Below, in pieces: positions 23,601 through 31,689 of a stretch of DNA of 64,000 bases. Origin of the DNA: Bimastos eiseni (lineage: Eukaryota; Annelida; Clitellata; Crassiclitellata; Lumbricidae). Numbering within the stretch: the stretch's first letter is position 1; each line of letters begins with the position of its first letter. The position numbers and the translations under genes were made by a program. The stretch spans positions 29,928,347 to 29,992,346 of the forward strand of contig OY365806.1 in NCBI GenBank assembly GCA_959347315.1, written 5' to 3'. Below the pieces are notes generated by a model that ran no database searches, had not been told where the DNA came from, and saw only the letters and a list, made by a program, of their open reading frames with translations.

Positions 23601-24857
23601 GTTTTTGCTCCGCCTCTTCTACGGCTCCAAATCGCTCGATGGACTGCATTTGTTTGTGCATGTTACTGCAGTGTGGTTGTTAATCTTATTTATAATAAGC
23701 TTGTTTTTTATGTTTTTATATTTATTTTTTTGTTTATTTTGTTATTGCATGGTTTCATTGGCATGCTTTTTACTTTTTGACATTTTAGCTATGTGATGCT
23801 ACAGTGAGTTTCAATAGTGAAAATATGTGGAATTCTGGCTTTTAAAGTCAATCTCATTGTAACATTATACTTGTCATGGCTTAGCATTGGTTAAGATTAA
23901 GATTGTTAGTGTTAATGATTACAAAGTGCAAATATGGTACTTTTAATATAATTTGTTTAATTTATTCATTGAATTCATGCAGGGGTTTATATAGCACCTC
24001 TCCATGACGACTATTCAGAGGTGCTTCCAGACTCCTTCAGTTTTAAATGATATAGAATATGTCAAAAACAGCGTAGGAAGCATCTGAATCCTATACAGAC
24101 GTACAGGGAGCTGCACAAGACCTCCAGCATATTGTTTGACACATGGTCGGAATGAGATATTATTTGGCCATGGGGGCACTCTGCGGAGCTTAAGATGTGG
24201 TCAAGGTAGATTAGCCGTGCAGAAGGTAAGCCAGCGTGAATGGATAGGCAGTAATTATGAGGCGTGTTAACGAAACAATGCACATGAGTGGATACAGATA
24301 GAAAGAGAAAGAGTGTGTGACAGTGTTTTGGTTTGATCTGTCATTCTGCTATTTTTAGATTTTGAACTTTTTATCAGATATTTATAATTGCTTTTCTCGT
24401 TGTCTGTGGCAATATATATTTTTTTTCAGTATTTTGATTTTTGATGTTTTTATGGTTAAGTGACTAAAGTCCGTTGAAATTTTTTTTATTGCATTGTCCG
24501 TTTTTGTCGATATGAACTTGTGTCATATTGTTTTTCCTATCTCTCAATTGTTCAGTCAATTTTAGGAAACATTTATCACATTATCTAATTTTCTAGGAGA
24601 CTTCATTTACTCGAAAGGTTATCGAGGCAAACATAGAGAACGTTCCAGATGTTGGTTCATCTGTTGTCATCCGAATCCAAAAGCCCAACGGACCGGATAC
24701 TTTCCCCTTGACTTCATCTTCCACCACCAAGCGGTCGCACAGTCCCAACATCACAACTGACCTTCCAGCACTGTCACCCTGGCAAGTCACCAATGTGGCA
24801 CCATCTCCTATTCGACGGAACAGCTCTGCAAAGTCGTCGATGGTCACCGACTTATGA
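441..24857 (+). CDS. EPB41L5: EPB41L5/Yurt-type FERM protein, 18 coding exons, 5' end outside window
   Basis: Cortical FERM adaptor. In known relatives (vertebrate EPB41L5, fly Yurt) the FERM domain binds Crumbs-type membrane proteins and the protein acts on apicobasal polarity and cell adhesion. Eighteen exons with GT-AG borders join in phase into 847 codons ending at TGA 24855-24857. Signature pieces are [69 protein letters not shown] and [17 protein letters not shown]. These cover the end of F1, F2, F3 and the FERM-adjacent region ([12 protein letters not shown]). A Ser/Pro-rich tail follows, with two NPF tripeptides, ending VTDL, a class I PDZ-ligand form. About 80 N-terminal residues must lie upstream of the window. 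It resembles EPB41L5 most, but an invertebrate copy may be the single ancestor-type gene of EPB41L5 and EPB41L4B, so the symbol is family-level. Confidence 0.93.
3092..3790 (+). mobile_element. Non-autonomous hAT element, TAGAGCTGTAC family, copy 1
   Basis: The ends are inverted repeats, TAGAGCTGTACCGAT on the left and the complement of TAGAGCTGTAC on the right. The flanks aattgatc and gtttgatc match at 6 of 8 positions, as expected for an aged 8-bp hAT target duplication. Subterminal ATCGGC/GCCGAT motifs recur on both sides. A core at 3237-3660 is shared with the copy at 44967-45605 and partly with 53755-53974. The core has no intact gene. Confidence 0.8.
4905..5225 (+). mobile_element. Decayed CR1/L2-type LINE fragment (RT C-terminal end)
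   Basis: Broken frames spell [12 protein letters not shown] and later a VIPKTS...HGERAS...GPRFETPS pattern. This is the C-terminal signature of CR1/L2-type polyproteins. Stops and frameshifts interrupt it. Confidence 0.55.
6025..6334 (+). repeat. 37-bp minisatellite, about 8.4 copies
   Basis: Units start at 6025, 6062, 6099, 6136, 6173, 6210, 6247, 6284 and 6321 (partial). The unit begins GGAACTGATCCATTTGGCAG and ends GGGTATGAATATA. Variants alternate TTTGG/TTGGG and GAATATA/GACTATA. Confidence 0.97.
6345..6570 (-). mobile_element. End of a TAGGGCATAACCG-family hAT element
   Basis: The reverse complement starting at 6570 (TAGGGCATAACCGG) follows the left end of the element at 41014-41769 for about 95 nt, including the CGAATATTGGACT-like and AATATTACAC-like segments. 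It passes into an imperfect TATCAAAAAAATTATTTT repeat (about 6430-6485). I could not locate the opposite end, so the left limit is approximate. Confidence 0.65.
7003..7027 (+). repeat. TG dinucleotide repeat
   Basis: About 12 TG units followed by decayed GCGTGCGTGCGTACGTG. Confidence 0.9.
7274..7352 (+). CDS. EPB41L5: EPB41L5 exon b: start of F2
   Basis: Encodes [19 protein letters not shown] and on to ELTR, a near-invariant FERM segment. Borders are cacag and gtgagt. Confidence 0.95.
7759..7856 (+). CDS. EPB41L5: EPB41L5 exon c: F2 helix region
   Basis: Encodes [20 protein letters not shown] then the VELAAYSLQ segment typical of FERM F2. Borders are gtgtag and gtaagt. The last base joins the next exon to make Ser. 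Confidence 0.95.
7920..8030 (+). mobile_element. tRNA-Asp-like SINE head, copy 1
   Basis: A tRNA-like stretch with box A-like TAGTTTAGTGGTCAGTATGC and anticodon-loop-like CTGTCAA; box B is degenerate. A near-identical copy lies inverted at 8377-8483. Confidence 0.6.
8377..8483 (-). mobile_element. tRNA-Asp-like SINE head, inverted copy 2
   Basis: The reverse complement reads GTGCTTGACAGTACAGTGGTC and GGACTGTCAACCCAAAGATT. It aligns with 7920-8030 through the CACCCCACAGG-like segment. The two copies form an inverted pair inside one intron. Confidence 0.6.
9020..9460 (+). repeat. Degenerate CCTTACC-rich tract
   Basis: Repeated TTACC, CTTACC and CCTTACC words scattered through a pyrimidine-rich intron. 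The same texture recurs at about 17035-17345, 25640-25735 and 26760-27080. It is simple-sequence-like, not coding. Confidence 0.6.
9498..9618 (+). CDS. EPB41L5: EPB41L5 exon d: F2
   Basis: Encodes [12 protein letters not shown], then [18 protein letters not shown]. This aligns with the human ELGDY and [16 protein letters not shown] segments. Borders are ttttag and gtaagt. Confidence 0.95.
9690..9785 (+). mobile_element. LINE 3'-tail fragment
   Basis: The segment TTGGTGCCCTCTGCGCTTAG then GCTTTATAAATTTGGAG resembles the tails at about 33625-33720 and 47640-47730 (CTGGTG...GCTTAGCTTTGAGTG...CACTTTA...TGGA). It is therefore likely a third copy of that 3' end. Confidence 0.45.
10098..10185 (+). 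CDS. EPB41L5: EPB41L5 exon e: F2/F3 linker
   Basis: Encodes [20 protein letters not shown] then YGVDMRTVL, a hallmark of the EPB41L4/L5 group. The donor gtatgt follows a complete codon. Confidence 0.95.
11598..11690 (-). mobile_element. Decayed tRNA-derived SINE
   Basis: The reverse complement carries a tRNA-like order: AACAGATAATGGTGAACAC (box A-like), then GAGTTCGAGAACGG (box B-like). It abuts a run of 12 G at 11602-11613. Confidence 0.45.
11832..11920 (+). CDS. EPB41L5: EPB41L5 exon f: F3 (PH-like) start
   Basis: Encodes [20 protein letters not shown] and KIGLFFW, the first F3 strands. The acceptor is a weak pyrimidine tract ending in gaag; the reading frame and homology decide the border. 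Confidence 0.92.
11921..13580 (+). other. Intron of EPB41L5
   Basis: A 1.66-kb intron. I see no recognisable element apart from a possible retroelement tail near 13205-13230 (TTTATACAGCGCCTTG). Confidence 0.5.
13581..13650 (+). CDS. EPB41L5: EPB41L5 exon g: F3
   Basis: Encodes [20 protein letters not shown] and DDQ. Borders are tttttag and gtactc, in phase with both neighbours. Confidence 0.95.
13851..14332 (+). repeat. Purine-rich (GA/GGA) low-complexity tract
   Basis: Almost uninterrupted A/G-rich sequence between two F3 exons, with words such as GAAGAGGAGGAAGAG. The open frame it creates on the other strand is compositional. Confidence 0.75.
14473..14642 (+). CDS. EPB41L5: EPB41L5 exon h: end of F3
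   Basis: Encodes [37 protein letters not shown] and [11 protein letters not shown]. The last is the boundary between FERM and the FERM-adjacent region. Confidence 0.95.
14815..14880 (+). mobile_element. Possible fragment of tRNA-Asp-like SINE
   Basis: ATTAGTGGTTAGCTCACTTG followed by GATTGTCAACTCTGAGATTA keeps the spacing and anticodon-loop-like GTCAAC of the SINE at 7920. The rest has decayed. Confidence 0.35.
14983..15144 (+). CDS. EPB41L5: EPB41L5 exon i: FERM-adjacent (FA) region
   Basis: Encodes [20 protein letters not shown] and [10 protein letters not shown]. The basic Ser-containing block matches the FA region of EPB41L5/Yurt, known in relatives as a target of basophilic kinases such as aPKC. 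Phosphorylation here is inferred. Confidence 0.93.
15192..15246 (+). repeat. Mixed trinucleotide repeat GGT/GGC/GAC/GAT
   Basis: Successive runs of GGTGGT, GGCGGC and GACGAC, then GATGAT, just after exon i. Each block drifts from the previous one by one base. Confidence 0.9.
15742..15934 (+). CDS. EPB41L5: EPB41L5 exon j: tail
   Basis: Low-complexity, Ser/Thr-rich tail coding [20 protein letters not shown], later [11 protein letters not shown]. The exon is called from frame continuity and the borders (acceptor gtaaag, donor gtaagg), not from homology. Confidence 0.8.
16340..16640 (+). mobile_element. Decayed LINE fragment, reverse transcriptase palm
   Basis: Broken frames read [12 protein letters not shown], then [31 protein letters not shown]. 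This is the ADD-box to N-x-L-x-x-N-x-x-KT order of CR1/Jockey-type reverse transcriptases, here decayed. It lies in an intron. Confidence 0.6.
16867..16984 (+). CDS. EPB41L5: EPB41L5 exon k: tail
   Basis: Ser/Pro-rich tail ([20 protein letters not shown]). It is bounded by ctctag and gtagag and keeps phase with both neighbours. Confidence 0.8.
17463..17666 (+). CDS. EPB41L5: EPB41L5 exon l: tail
   Basis: Encodes [18 protein letters not shown] and [18 protein letters not shown]. Borders are caacag and gtaagt. A single base carries over to the next exon. Confidence 0.82.
17762..17975 (+). mobile_element. tRNA-derived SINE
   Basis: Box A-like GTGGCTGATCGGTTAGGGC and a near-canonical box B, GGGTTCGACCCTC, are spaced as in a tRNA. 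The tRNA-unrelated body (GTAGGGACCTTGAGCAAGTC...) runs to about 17975. Box B is the best preserved of the SINE heads in this window. Confidence 0.75.
17985..18409 (-). repeat. Dispersed repeat, copy 1 (inverted relative to 20601-20868)
   Basis: The part at 18150-18409 is the inverted counterpart of 20601-20868 at high identity. On the minus strand the element starts with AACAACAACCACTACTAAGT, continues through GAGTTTACCATGTTGTACGG and ends near an AATAAATG stretch with a T/A-rich tail, so it looks like a retroelement 3' end. I cannot assign the family. Confidence 0.8.
18684..18735 (+). CDS. EPB41L5: EPB41L5 exon m: short tail exon
   Basis: A 52-nt exon, [17 protein letters not shown], with acceptor ttgtag and donor gtactt. 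With the next exon it is flanked by a pair of inverted repeats (17985-18409 and 20601-20868). Confidence 0.75.
18954..19730 (+). mobile_element. MITE-like element with GGGGCCGTCCATAA ends, copy 1
   Basis: The left end AGGGGGCCGTCCATAACTGA and right end (complement of GTACCATCCATGAATGACGT) form terminal inverted repeats. The interior matches the element at 56606-57334 in reverse orientation, for example AAAAAGCCAGATGTCCAGAA and AAAGGCTCTGGCAGAATCA. No gene inside is intact. Confidence 0.8.
19774..19854 (+). CDS. EPB41L5: EPB41L5 exon n: short tail exon
   Basis: An 81-nt exon, [20 protein letters not shown] then RSPLACK. Acceptor tttttag-like, donor gtgtgt. A competing acceptor lies 6 nt downstream (ttccag) and would also keep frame. 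Confidence 0.72.
20557..20600 (+). repeat. TA dinucleotide repeat
   Basis: About 22 TA units, directly adjoining the dispersed repeat at 20601. A second TA run (about 20869-20892) adjoins its other end. Confidence 0.95.
20601..20868 (+). repeat. Dispersed repeat, copy 2
   Basis: The inverted counterpart of 18150-18409 (AACAACAACCACTACTAAGT ... TAACAAGTACAACCAAACAC). It is sandwiched between two TA runs. Copies 1 and 2 enclose exons 18684-18735 and 19774-19854. Confidence 0.9.
21059..21127 (+). CDS. EPB41L5: EPB41L5 exon o: tail
   Basis: Encodes [20 protein letters not shown]. It follows a strong pyrimidine tract ending ttttag; the donor is gtaact. Confidence 0.75.
21236..21595 (+). repeat. 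Degenerate minisatellite, CATTAATCATTGAGAAC
   Basis: About 14 imperfect copies of a roughly 25-nt unit built from ATTAATCATTGAGAACAATT and ACCATTAT, within an EPB41L5 intron. Confidence 0.85.
21814..21877 (+). CDS. EPB41L5: EPB41L5 exon p: tail
   Basis: Encodes [20 protein letters not shown] and K. Borders are tctgtag and gtgagg; the exon ends on a full codon. Confidence 0.75.
22120..22400 (+). mobile_element. Possible retroelement tail with GGCGCCATATAAAT end
   Basis: The sequence ends GGCGCCATATAAATATGGG. The same AGCGCCATATAAATTG-like ending occurs near 36855-36880 and in looser form near 22618-22655, 28335-28385 and 60765-60790. These look like 3' ends of one SINE/LINE group; no head is visible here. 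Confidence 0.35.
22871..23437 (+). CDS. EPB41L5: EPB41L5 exon q: long Ser-rich tail exon with two NPF motifs
   Basis: A 189-codon exon, by far the largest. It carries an acidic/aromatic stretch [17 protein letters not shown], then [10 protein letters not shown] and [11 protein letters not shown], each with an NPF tripeptide of the form bound by EH domains. It is rich in Ser, Ala and Pro and so probably disordered. Borders are cttcag and gttagt. Confidence 0.85.
23438..24596 (+). other. Intron of EPB41L5
   Basis: T-rich intron between the last two coding exons. A TTTATATAGCACCTCTCCAT stretch near 23986 resembles the retroelement tails seen elsewhere. Nothing else is recognised. Confidence 0.5.
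24597..24857 (+). CDS. EPB41L5: EPB41L5 terminal coding exon
   Basis: Encodes [20 protein letters not shown], then [16 protein letters not shown], and ends SSMVTDL before TGA. The T-D-L ending fits a class I PDZ ligand; human EPB41L5 also ends in a T-E-L type sequence. The acceptor is ttttctag. Confidence 0.88.
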   Translation, partial: ETSFTRKVIEANIENVPDVGSSVVIRIQKPNGPDTFPLTSSSTTKRSHSPNITTDLPALSPWQVTNVAPSPIRRNSSAKSSMVTDL

Positions 24858-25189
24858 CTGGGATTTAGAGTAAAATTCCAAGCAGCAAAAGTTGGCAGTG
24901 GACATTCTTCTCTGTAGTTTCTGCCGTGACTTTGTTGGTTCAGTGTACAGAGGTTGTGCTTATGCACAAATGTGCAATTTAGATGTACAGGATATGAATT
25001 GGTGGACGCATGTTGAAATGCTTTTTGGGATTGATGTCTTTCGATTTACTTTTGTCCATCAAAATGCAAAAAAATCCTTGGACCATCCTTAAACTTTGAT
25101 CGGAGTGGTTGTGTTCGAACGTAAAGTAACATTGTCATCATATGTTATGTCCGTAATATAATCTAATGATTACATATCTCTGTGTAGGG

Positions 25190-25515
25190 CAGGGGTTCCC
25201 AAACTTTTATATGCCCCTGAGAAATGTTTGACCAATGTTCATACCTCTACAATAGTAATATCACATTTGAATACGCATACATGAAATTGTTACTTTTTGA
25301 GACATGTGCTTCAATCCTTATGTTTACAGGCTTACAATGTAACATGGAATAGACTTCTAATCCTATGGTCTTGCCAATAATTATCCTGTGATAGCTCAAC
25401 AATTTATTATTTTTTCCCTATGCATTCTTATGATTCCTAATTTCCGTCTGTTGCACCTCTGAAATGTCGTGTCTCATCCCGTGGGTTTGCGTGCACTCTA
25501 GTTTGGGAACCTCTG
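25190..25515 (+). mobile_element. Short hAT-like MITE, CAGGGGTTCCCAAACT ends
   Basis: The left end CAGGGGTTCCCAAACTTTTA and right end AGTTTGGGAACCTCTG form a terminal inverted repeat with one or two mismatches. The flanks gtgtaggg (25182-25189) and gtgtaaag (25516-25523) agree at 6 of 8 positions, as for an aged 8-bp hAT duplication. The 326-bp interior has no gene. Confidence 0.75.
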
Positions 25516-26759
25516 GTGTAAAGTCTTCCACATTCTTTAGACTCTGAACATGGCAAATGGTTTGTTTGTTGTGTCAAAATTCTGCAGATGGATACAGTTG
25601 TTAGTTTAAAGCTGTTGTAAAATACAGTTATATAAAAGCTGCTTTGCCTTACCTTCATGTGCTTTATCTACAACTTCTATCCTTTACCTTACTAGCCTCA
25701 CCTGACCTTAGTATGCCTTACCCTAAGATAATGCCTTGAAGATTAATTGTCTGTATCATTGCTGATCTGAAAGTCCCAAGGTAAGCAGTAGCCATAATTC
25801 AGTAATATTGGTGAGGGTTTGATTTATCTGGTCTGCATGAAGTTGGATTTCACAGGATTTCAAAATCACAGCTGAGTTACAACATTGTGCAAGTGAAAGT
25901 TTAGACGGAGTTATGAATCGACAGATACGAGTTACAGTTTGATGTGAGTAAAAAGGCTTAACATAGTGAATCTGAGTTTGGATTTTTAATGTTTCAATTG
26001 CATCGTATTGCAACTGTTTCAGATCTGTGTACGTTTTTAATGGTGTTATATTTGTGAATTTTTAAGTGATCAGAGTTAAGACTACACAAGATCTAAAATC
26101 ATGTTACCCAAGTGAAGTATGGTCAGTATCATGTATGTGATGCAAGAATTATGTTATGAAAATGAGGCTGTGAAATTGTTAAGAATCACATCGCCAATTG
26201 AATTGTAATTGCAACAATTTATAGGACGCCGTTGGTAGAAAGCTGTCAGCACAAATTGAAAACTAATGCTCGAGATTGCATAGAAAGTACAGTTTTAACT
26301 GTTACTAAAGCAGGAAGGGTTTTAGTTTCCTGAATGGTTGCAGGAAGGCTGTGCCAAATGAAACTTGTGACCTTGTTAAGAATTAAGTTTCAAAATGTAA
26401 CTTGTGACATTGTCAGCAGCTCGTTGTCTAGTTTGAGGTCTGACATGAAGACGGCCAGTGGTCAGTTTTTGATTCAACATTTCGCGTTTCAGGTAACGCT
26501 ACTTCTAGGTTGGCTGAGACTTGCTTTACCTGCTGATATCATTTACTAGACATATCATGCTGACTTTTTTACCAAGAAAATATTTTATGTGAAATTTTAT
26601 ATCTATACATATATATATACTATTTTGAATATTTGTGTTAAATATTTTCTTAAGTTTTCCTGGCTTGTATGGAAATGCTGCTTTGATGTGTTCTGTATTA
26701 TAAGGTGCAATGATCTTTTCGCATAGAAATATATTACTTTTAAGTTTCAACAAAGTTGT

Positions 26760-27080
26760 AGCCTACCTTCGTCATCTTTTCCGATGAATGTTAAATTAAA
26801 GCACCTTTCTTTACCTAACCTTTCTTTCCTTTACCTAATTGTACCTCTCCTTACCTGACTGAAATGTACCTTTCATTACCCTACACAACCTTTACTTACC
26901 TTACCTCACCTTCTTTACCTACCATTCTCCTTACTTTACAAATACCTATATCATTTATATCAATAGTATGAGCTATATCAAGTATTTTTGATTGATTGAT
27001 TTTACCTTACCTTTGCTTACTTTACCATATCTTTCCTTACCTGTTCATGCTATTCTTACATTAACTAGTTGTAGCTTTCC
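26760..27080 (+). repeat. Degenerate CCTTACC/TTACC tract
   Basis: More than a dozen TTACC words, with CCTTACCTTTACC-like runs. The spacing is irregular, so this is a decayed simple repeat and not a clean satellite. Confidence 0.65.
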
Positions 27081-28736
27081 TTACATTTCTCCAAGTCTGA
27101 TAAATTGTACTAATGTCTTCTAATAGATATTCATATTTAATTACTTTAAGTGTAACTTTGACTTTCTGTTGAAAATACTCCTTATTTATGCAGTTAAATT
27201 GTAAACAATCTATTCAGGATATTGAGGCAGTTTTATAATCTTTACAGTGCTATATTCTCAAGCGTGCAATTTTTAGTGTTCCATGCTAGTGACTGTAAAT
27301 GTCGAACTTGACAAATTTTAAAATACTATTTCCAAAGAGTTGTATGTAGGAATTTCTAGCAATATTTTGTGTTTACATTTCCAGTAATATTTTCAGTATG
27401 GAAATTTTTATGTGTTTTCAAAGTTTGTGTTGTTTTAGGTTTGATGCTATTGTGAAACATTCTTATTTGAGAAGTTCCTATGCCATCTGAAAACATCTGT
27501 CTCTTAAATTTCCAGTGCTGGTTTGTAATTATCATGTTTAGAAATTTCCAGCTCTATTTTGAACATTCACATCTAGGAATTCCCAGAACAAGAAATATTT
27601 TGATAAGTCTGAAGCTTTATTTTTGTTGATTGTTAACTGAGCAAATTTACGACTTGCAGCCAAAAATGAATTTTATTTTTTCCCGAACCTGCATGTTCAT
27701 GATACATTGTTTTTTCATGTCTGATGCTCATGTTTAGATATTAATACTTTTGTTAATAGTGACATTTTATCATTACTTTTATTAATTGAGGTAGATTTGA
27801 TCCATCAGTTCTTTAACACTTCAATGACGAGCGTATGCACTAATAGGCATTTGGAAAACAATGCAGCCCTTCGTTAATGTGCTAATGTGTCTAGATAATA
27901 TAAATATCTTATCATGATTATTATTTTGAAGCTGAAGAAATCTATCACAAGAGGTGAGGCAAAAGTGTAGGAGACTCGTTGGCTATCATTATTTTTATAA
28001 GTATTGTCGTTATTGTTCTTGCTTTAGTATTATTTATCTGAGGTAGGAATTAACAATCCCTTGGAAATGAACAAATTGCCACATGTTTTTTTATTTCATT
28101 GTTAAAACTGTTCTATTTTCTACATCCTTGATTTTTTTATAATATAAGTATTTTATCACCAGTATTAATGTTGCAATTGATGTTATCACCATCAGCAGCG
28201 CTGTTCGTGCCTATGGCCAATAACGTCACTATTGCTGTTCTGACTATCGTCGTAGTTGCCTTGTAGTGCAATGTGTGGGTGTTAGCATCCTCTGAAATGG
28301 TTATCACATTGGGACCTTGAGCCAGTTTCTCAATACAGCGCCTTTATTTATTATGCGCTATAATGGTGGTATATAAATGTAGAATTAATATTTGCATCAT
28401 GACTTAGTGCTACATCCCATAACTTCCATACCAGTGCACTAATAGTTTGCTGTGTCCTGTTGCTGTGGTAGCAGCTGCAACTACATGTCTTAGCTTGTTA
28501 TGTTTTCATAGCAGTTTTCCAGTTTAACAGCCTGAAACATGGTTCAAGTTTAGTGCTTTCGGTTCTGATAACATTGCAGCGATTTGTGGTCAGCTATACA
28601 CGACTGCAGTTGTGATGTAAATGTGAGTTATGTGCTAGTAGCATAGCTGTTTAGTGTTAGCGTTGCAGTTACATACATACATAACATACCATAGCCACTG
28701 TATTTAATAGCTATTACATGTGCTTTGTTATTCTAT

Positions 28737-28742
28737 AATAAA
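28737..28742 (+). promoter_or_regulatory. Candidate poly(A) signal for EPB41L5
   Basis: AATAAA about 3.9 kb after the stop codon, followed by TTGTCAACAACAG. It is one of several possible sites and rests on the hexamer alone. Confidence 0.25.
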
Positions 28743-29816
28743 TTTGTCAACAACAGCAGTTACGCATATCTTTTTAACATGTTTCCCGTTCTTCATGTTC
28801 TTCATAAGAACATTTCAGTAATTTAGAACCTGTTTGAAGTTGATCAGAATGTACTGTGTCTGCTGATCCCATAGTTAAATAATAGATGTAAGGCATTGTA
28901 GACCTAAATATACAAATGGCCATCCTAAATATAATATAGTTGTATTTTTATATTGTCCTCTTTGAGTTTTGGATAAGTTGCAGACTGCTGAGTTGTTTTG
29001 ATTCGATGTCAAGGAAATTACAGTAATTTGACCGAGTGAGAATGGAGGCAGCAATATTATAGTGGAGGCAGTTTCATAAATGTAGACCTACAATGGTGTA
29101 CATCACGTAAATATGCCCGTGTACCCGTTTCTGTAAGGGCGCATGCAAACATTATAGGCTATAATTTTGAAAATGATTAAATTGCTCATCATGTAACATT
29201 TATCTTCATGTAGTTAGTTTTTTTAATTTGAAAAGAAATCAGAAATAAAATATGTAATTTCGGTCTGAATTGTTACCGATATCTTTCAGTTAATGCACTG
29301 CATATGTGGTGCATTCTTATCAATGAGCCAGTCTCCTATTTTGAATATGACTTAGATTGGAACTGCTGTGGTGTCCTGAAATGGCAGAAGAAGTTCAGGT
29401 AATCACAAATAATGCAATTAGTCCACCAGTATTTTTCTGAACCTTAGAAAAATTCTGCCCAGCAAAAGTTATACCTTGTTAGAAAATGTGCACAGAAAAT
29501 GATTATTAGAATTGAGCACATGTATTAGGGTTCTTCCATCCATAATGTAAAAAGTTGAAGTTAGTTTTTTTCTTTCTCCAACCTACCATTCGGTGCCACT
29601 TAGCATGAAGACTGCATATATGAAATATTTTTTAGTTTGAACAATGTTTAGGACTTGACCAAACGATTTTTATTTTTATATGGCTGCTCATGTATTTTCA
29701 TCGATGGCTGTTGGAAAATACTCACAGAAAAAAGATGAGCTTATTTTTAGTTCCAGTGCGATCAGGAGAGCAAGAATCAAACACCAACCCTAGTTAGGCA
29801 TCTTTTGGCCCCACAG

Positions 29817-30880
29817 TTCCGTTAGAGCTACACTGGGATGAAAAGATCATGCAAGACTTCACAGCACCTGGAAGAGAGAAAGTTAACAGGCTTCCCAGTC
29901 TAGTACCAGGTCAAAACCTCATAAAACTCCACGACGGAATAGCAGGTACTCTGGCTCGTGAAATTATACAGACCATAGATGAATGGGGAAAACAGGAACG
30001 TATCAGAGGTTTATCTTTTGACACTACCACTTCAAATACAGGAGTCAAAGTTGGAGTATGTGTCAGACTCGAGAAGGAATTTGGACAAGTTTTAAACTTA
30101 GCGAGATGACTATCGTCAGTTTTGTAGCTCAATATCATTTTCTTTGGAGCTGTTCTTCCTCAAGGTATACATTTCCTGCATCCTGGAGCGGTTCACCATG
30201 CTTGTTGGATGGCAAGGGCCTTTTATTTGATAAAGATGTGGTTGTTCCATAACCAGTTTCATAGACCAAAGATATCTCGTCGTGGATCATCATGCGGCAA
30301 GCAAGTCTAGGATCACTTGAAAGAAGTGTCTATGTTTGTAACTTGTATGTATGCGAGTTACTGGTTCCAGAGTTCATCAGCAACTGAAGAGCCTAGAAGC
30401 GACCTTGTTCTTCTTCGTGAGTCGTCTCTGTATGAAGACAAGGACCACATCATTCAGCCGCCATCTGTGGTGCCTATCTTAGCAGCTGATAGGCTTTGCT
30501 TTCTTTGATAAGAACGTGTCGTTCAACGAAAAGAGAATGATGGTAGCTGCCTTGAAACATAACAATGGTGCCGACAATCCTCTGAAACACAACTTGCCAT
30601 TCAGTGAACCTGTGAACAAGGGTTTGCACGATTTTGTCACAAAATCAACCATGCAATTCTTCAGGAGTCTTAACCTGGATGAGACATTTCTGGAATTTGA
30701 TCCAAGCAAATGAGAATACCAGCCAGAATATAGCAGAAGTCCGGAAATTTGTCTTTGCTTAAGAGTCGTCAATGACCTGGCTGAGCTTATAGAGTTGCCC
30801 TCATTCAAGAATTCGACTTTTCCATGACCAGAAATGAGGAGCAAAAGCAGTTCCTCCTACAATTTGTTGAGCACCATAGA
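29817..30880 (+). pseudogene. Decayed intronless transposase-like gene
   Basis: Successive fragments in shifting frames match, in order, a family repeated in many invertebrate genomes. They are VPLELHWDEKIMQD, EKVNRLPSLVPGQNLIKL, GLSFDTTTSNTG, a HPGAVHHACWMARAFYLIK segment, NEKRMMVAALKHNN, TMQFFRSLNLDETFLEFDPS and TRNEEQKQFLLQFVEHHRS. At least four stops or frameshifts break it, one being the TGA at 30107-30109, and the part after the DTT-SNTG block is shortened. I recognise the family by pattern but cannot name its superfamily with confidence. The N-terminal end is not defined. It is plainly inactive. Confidence 0.7.
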
Positions 30881-31689
30881 AGCTTAATTTCAGCTTCAAC
30901 CAAAACTGCAGCCATTATTTAAGCCAAGTCACAGTAAACTGAAATATAGCAGCAAAAAGTTGCACGTTAACAACAGTCGAAGCTTGAAGAACCAATGAAT
31001 GAGCATTTTGTAAAAACTTTGGGCGCTTTGGTCAAGTTCTAAATATTGTTTGTTTTTAATAAAAATTGAACTGTATCATTTGTCGAGCTAATGAAACAGA
31101 ATGGTGGGTTGGAGAATGCCTTTATCAAACTTTTCATTTTTAGAAGCACCCTAACATGTATCCCATAACAACCTATTAAATCTATTAACTTTGAACTAAT
31201 ATATCTTACTTAATGCAAAGAGTGATGCCAAATAAGTGAAAGGGGATTGTGTCAAATATCAATGTTTGCAAGGTTGATGAATTCTGTTGTATTCGTTCAT
31301 TTATATGGTGTCGCAGTCAACAGTCATGACCAATCAGTAGTGCTCCCAGTGTGAAAACCCCAGGATTAAAAAAATTTGGGAATTGGAGCAATCAATCTGG
31401 CAGCTGCTTTGAGAACTGACTGGATGGGGACAGGTTGACATTGTAATATATAATAGACTTTGTAATAACTAGATAATAGAAATTAGTAAAGAAAAATGTA
31501 ATTATGTAGGCCTAATAATAATTGCTACAATCAAAAAATGCTATCTGCTGTAAGTCTTTGATATGCTATAGAGTGGAAAACATTACTCCCCTGTCAGCAG
31601 CCAGTAGGACTATCAGAAAATTACATTTGAGTTTGTAACATAAGACATTATACAGAAGAGCAGAAATACATATAATTTACCATTAACCT

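Larger units (their letters stand above)
24858..29816 (+). other. Probable long 3' UTR and intergenic DNA after EPB41L5
   Basis: No further coding exon is supported. The stretch contains a hAT-like element (25190-25515), a CCTTACC-rich tract (26760-27080) and an AATAAA at 28737-28742. The true transcript end is not determinable from sequence alone. Confidence 0.45.

Noticed and set aside
23457..23796. Hydrophobic open frames after EPB41L5 exon q
   Set aside because: T-rich intron sequence; the splice donor at 23438 and the in-phase final exon explain the locus better.
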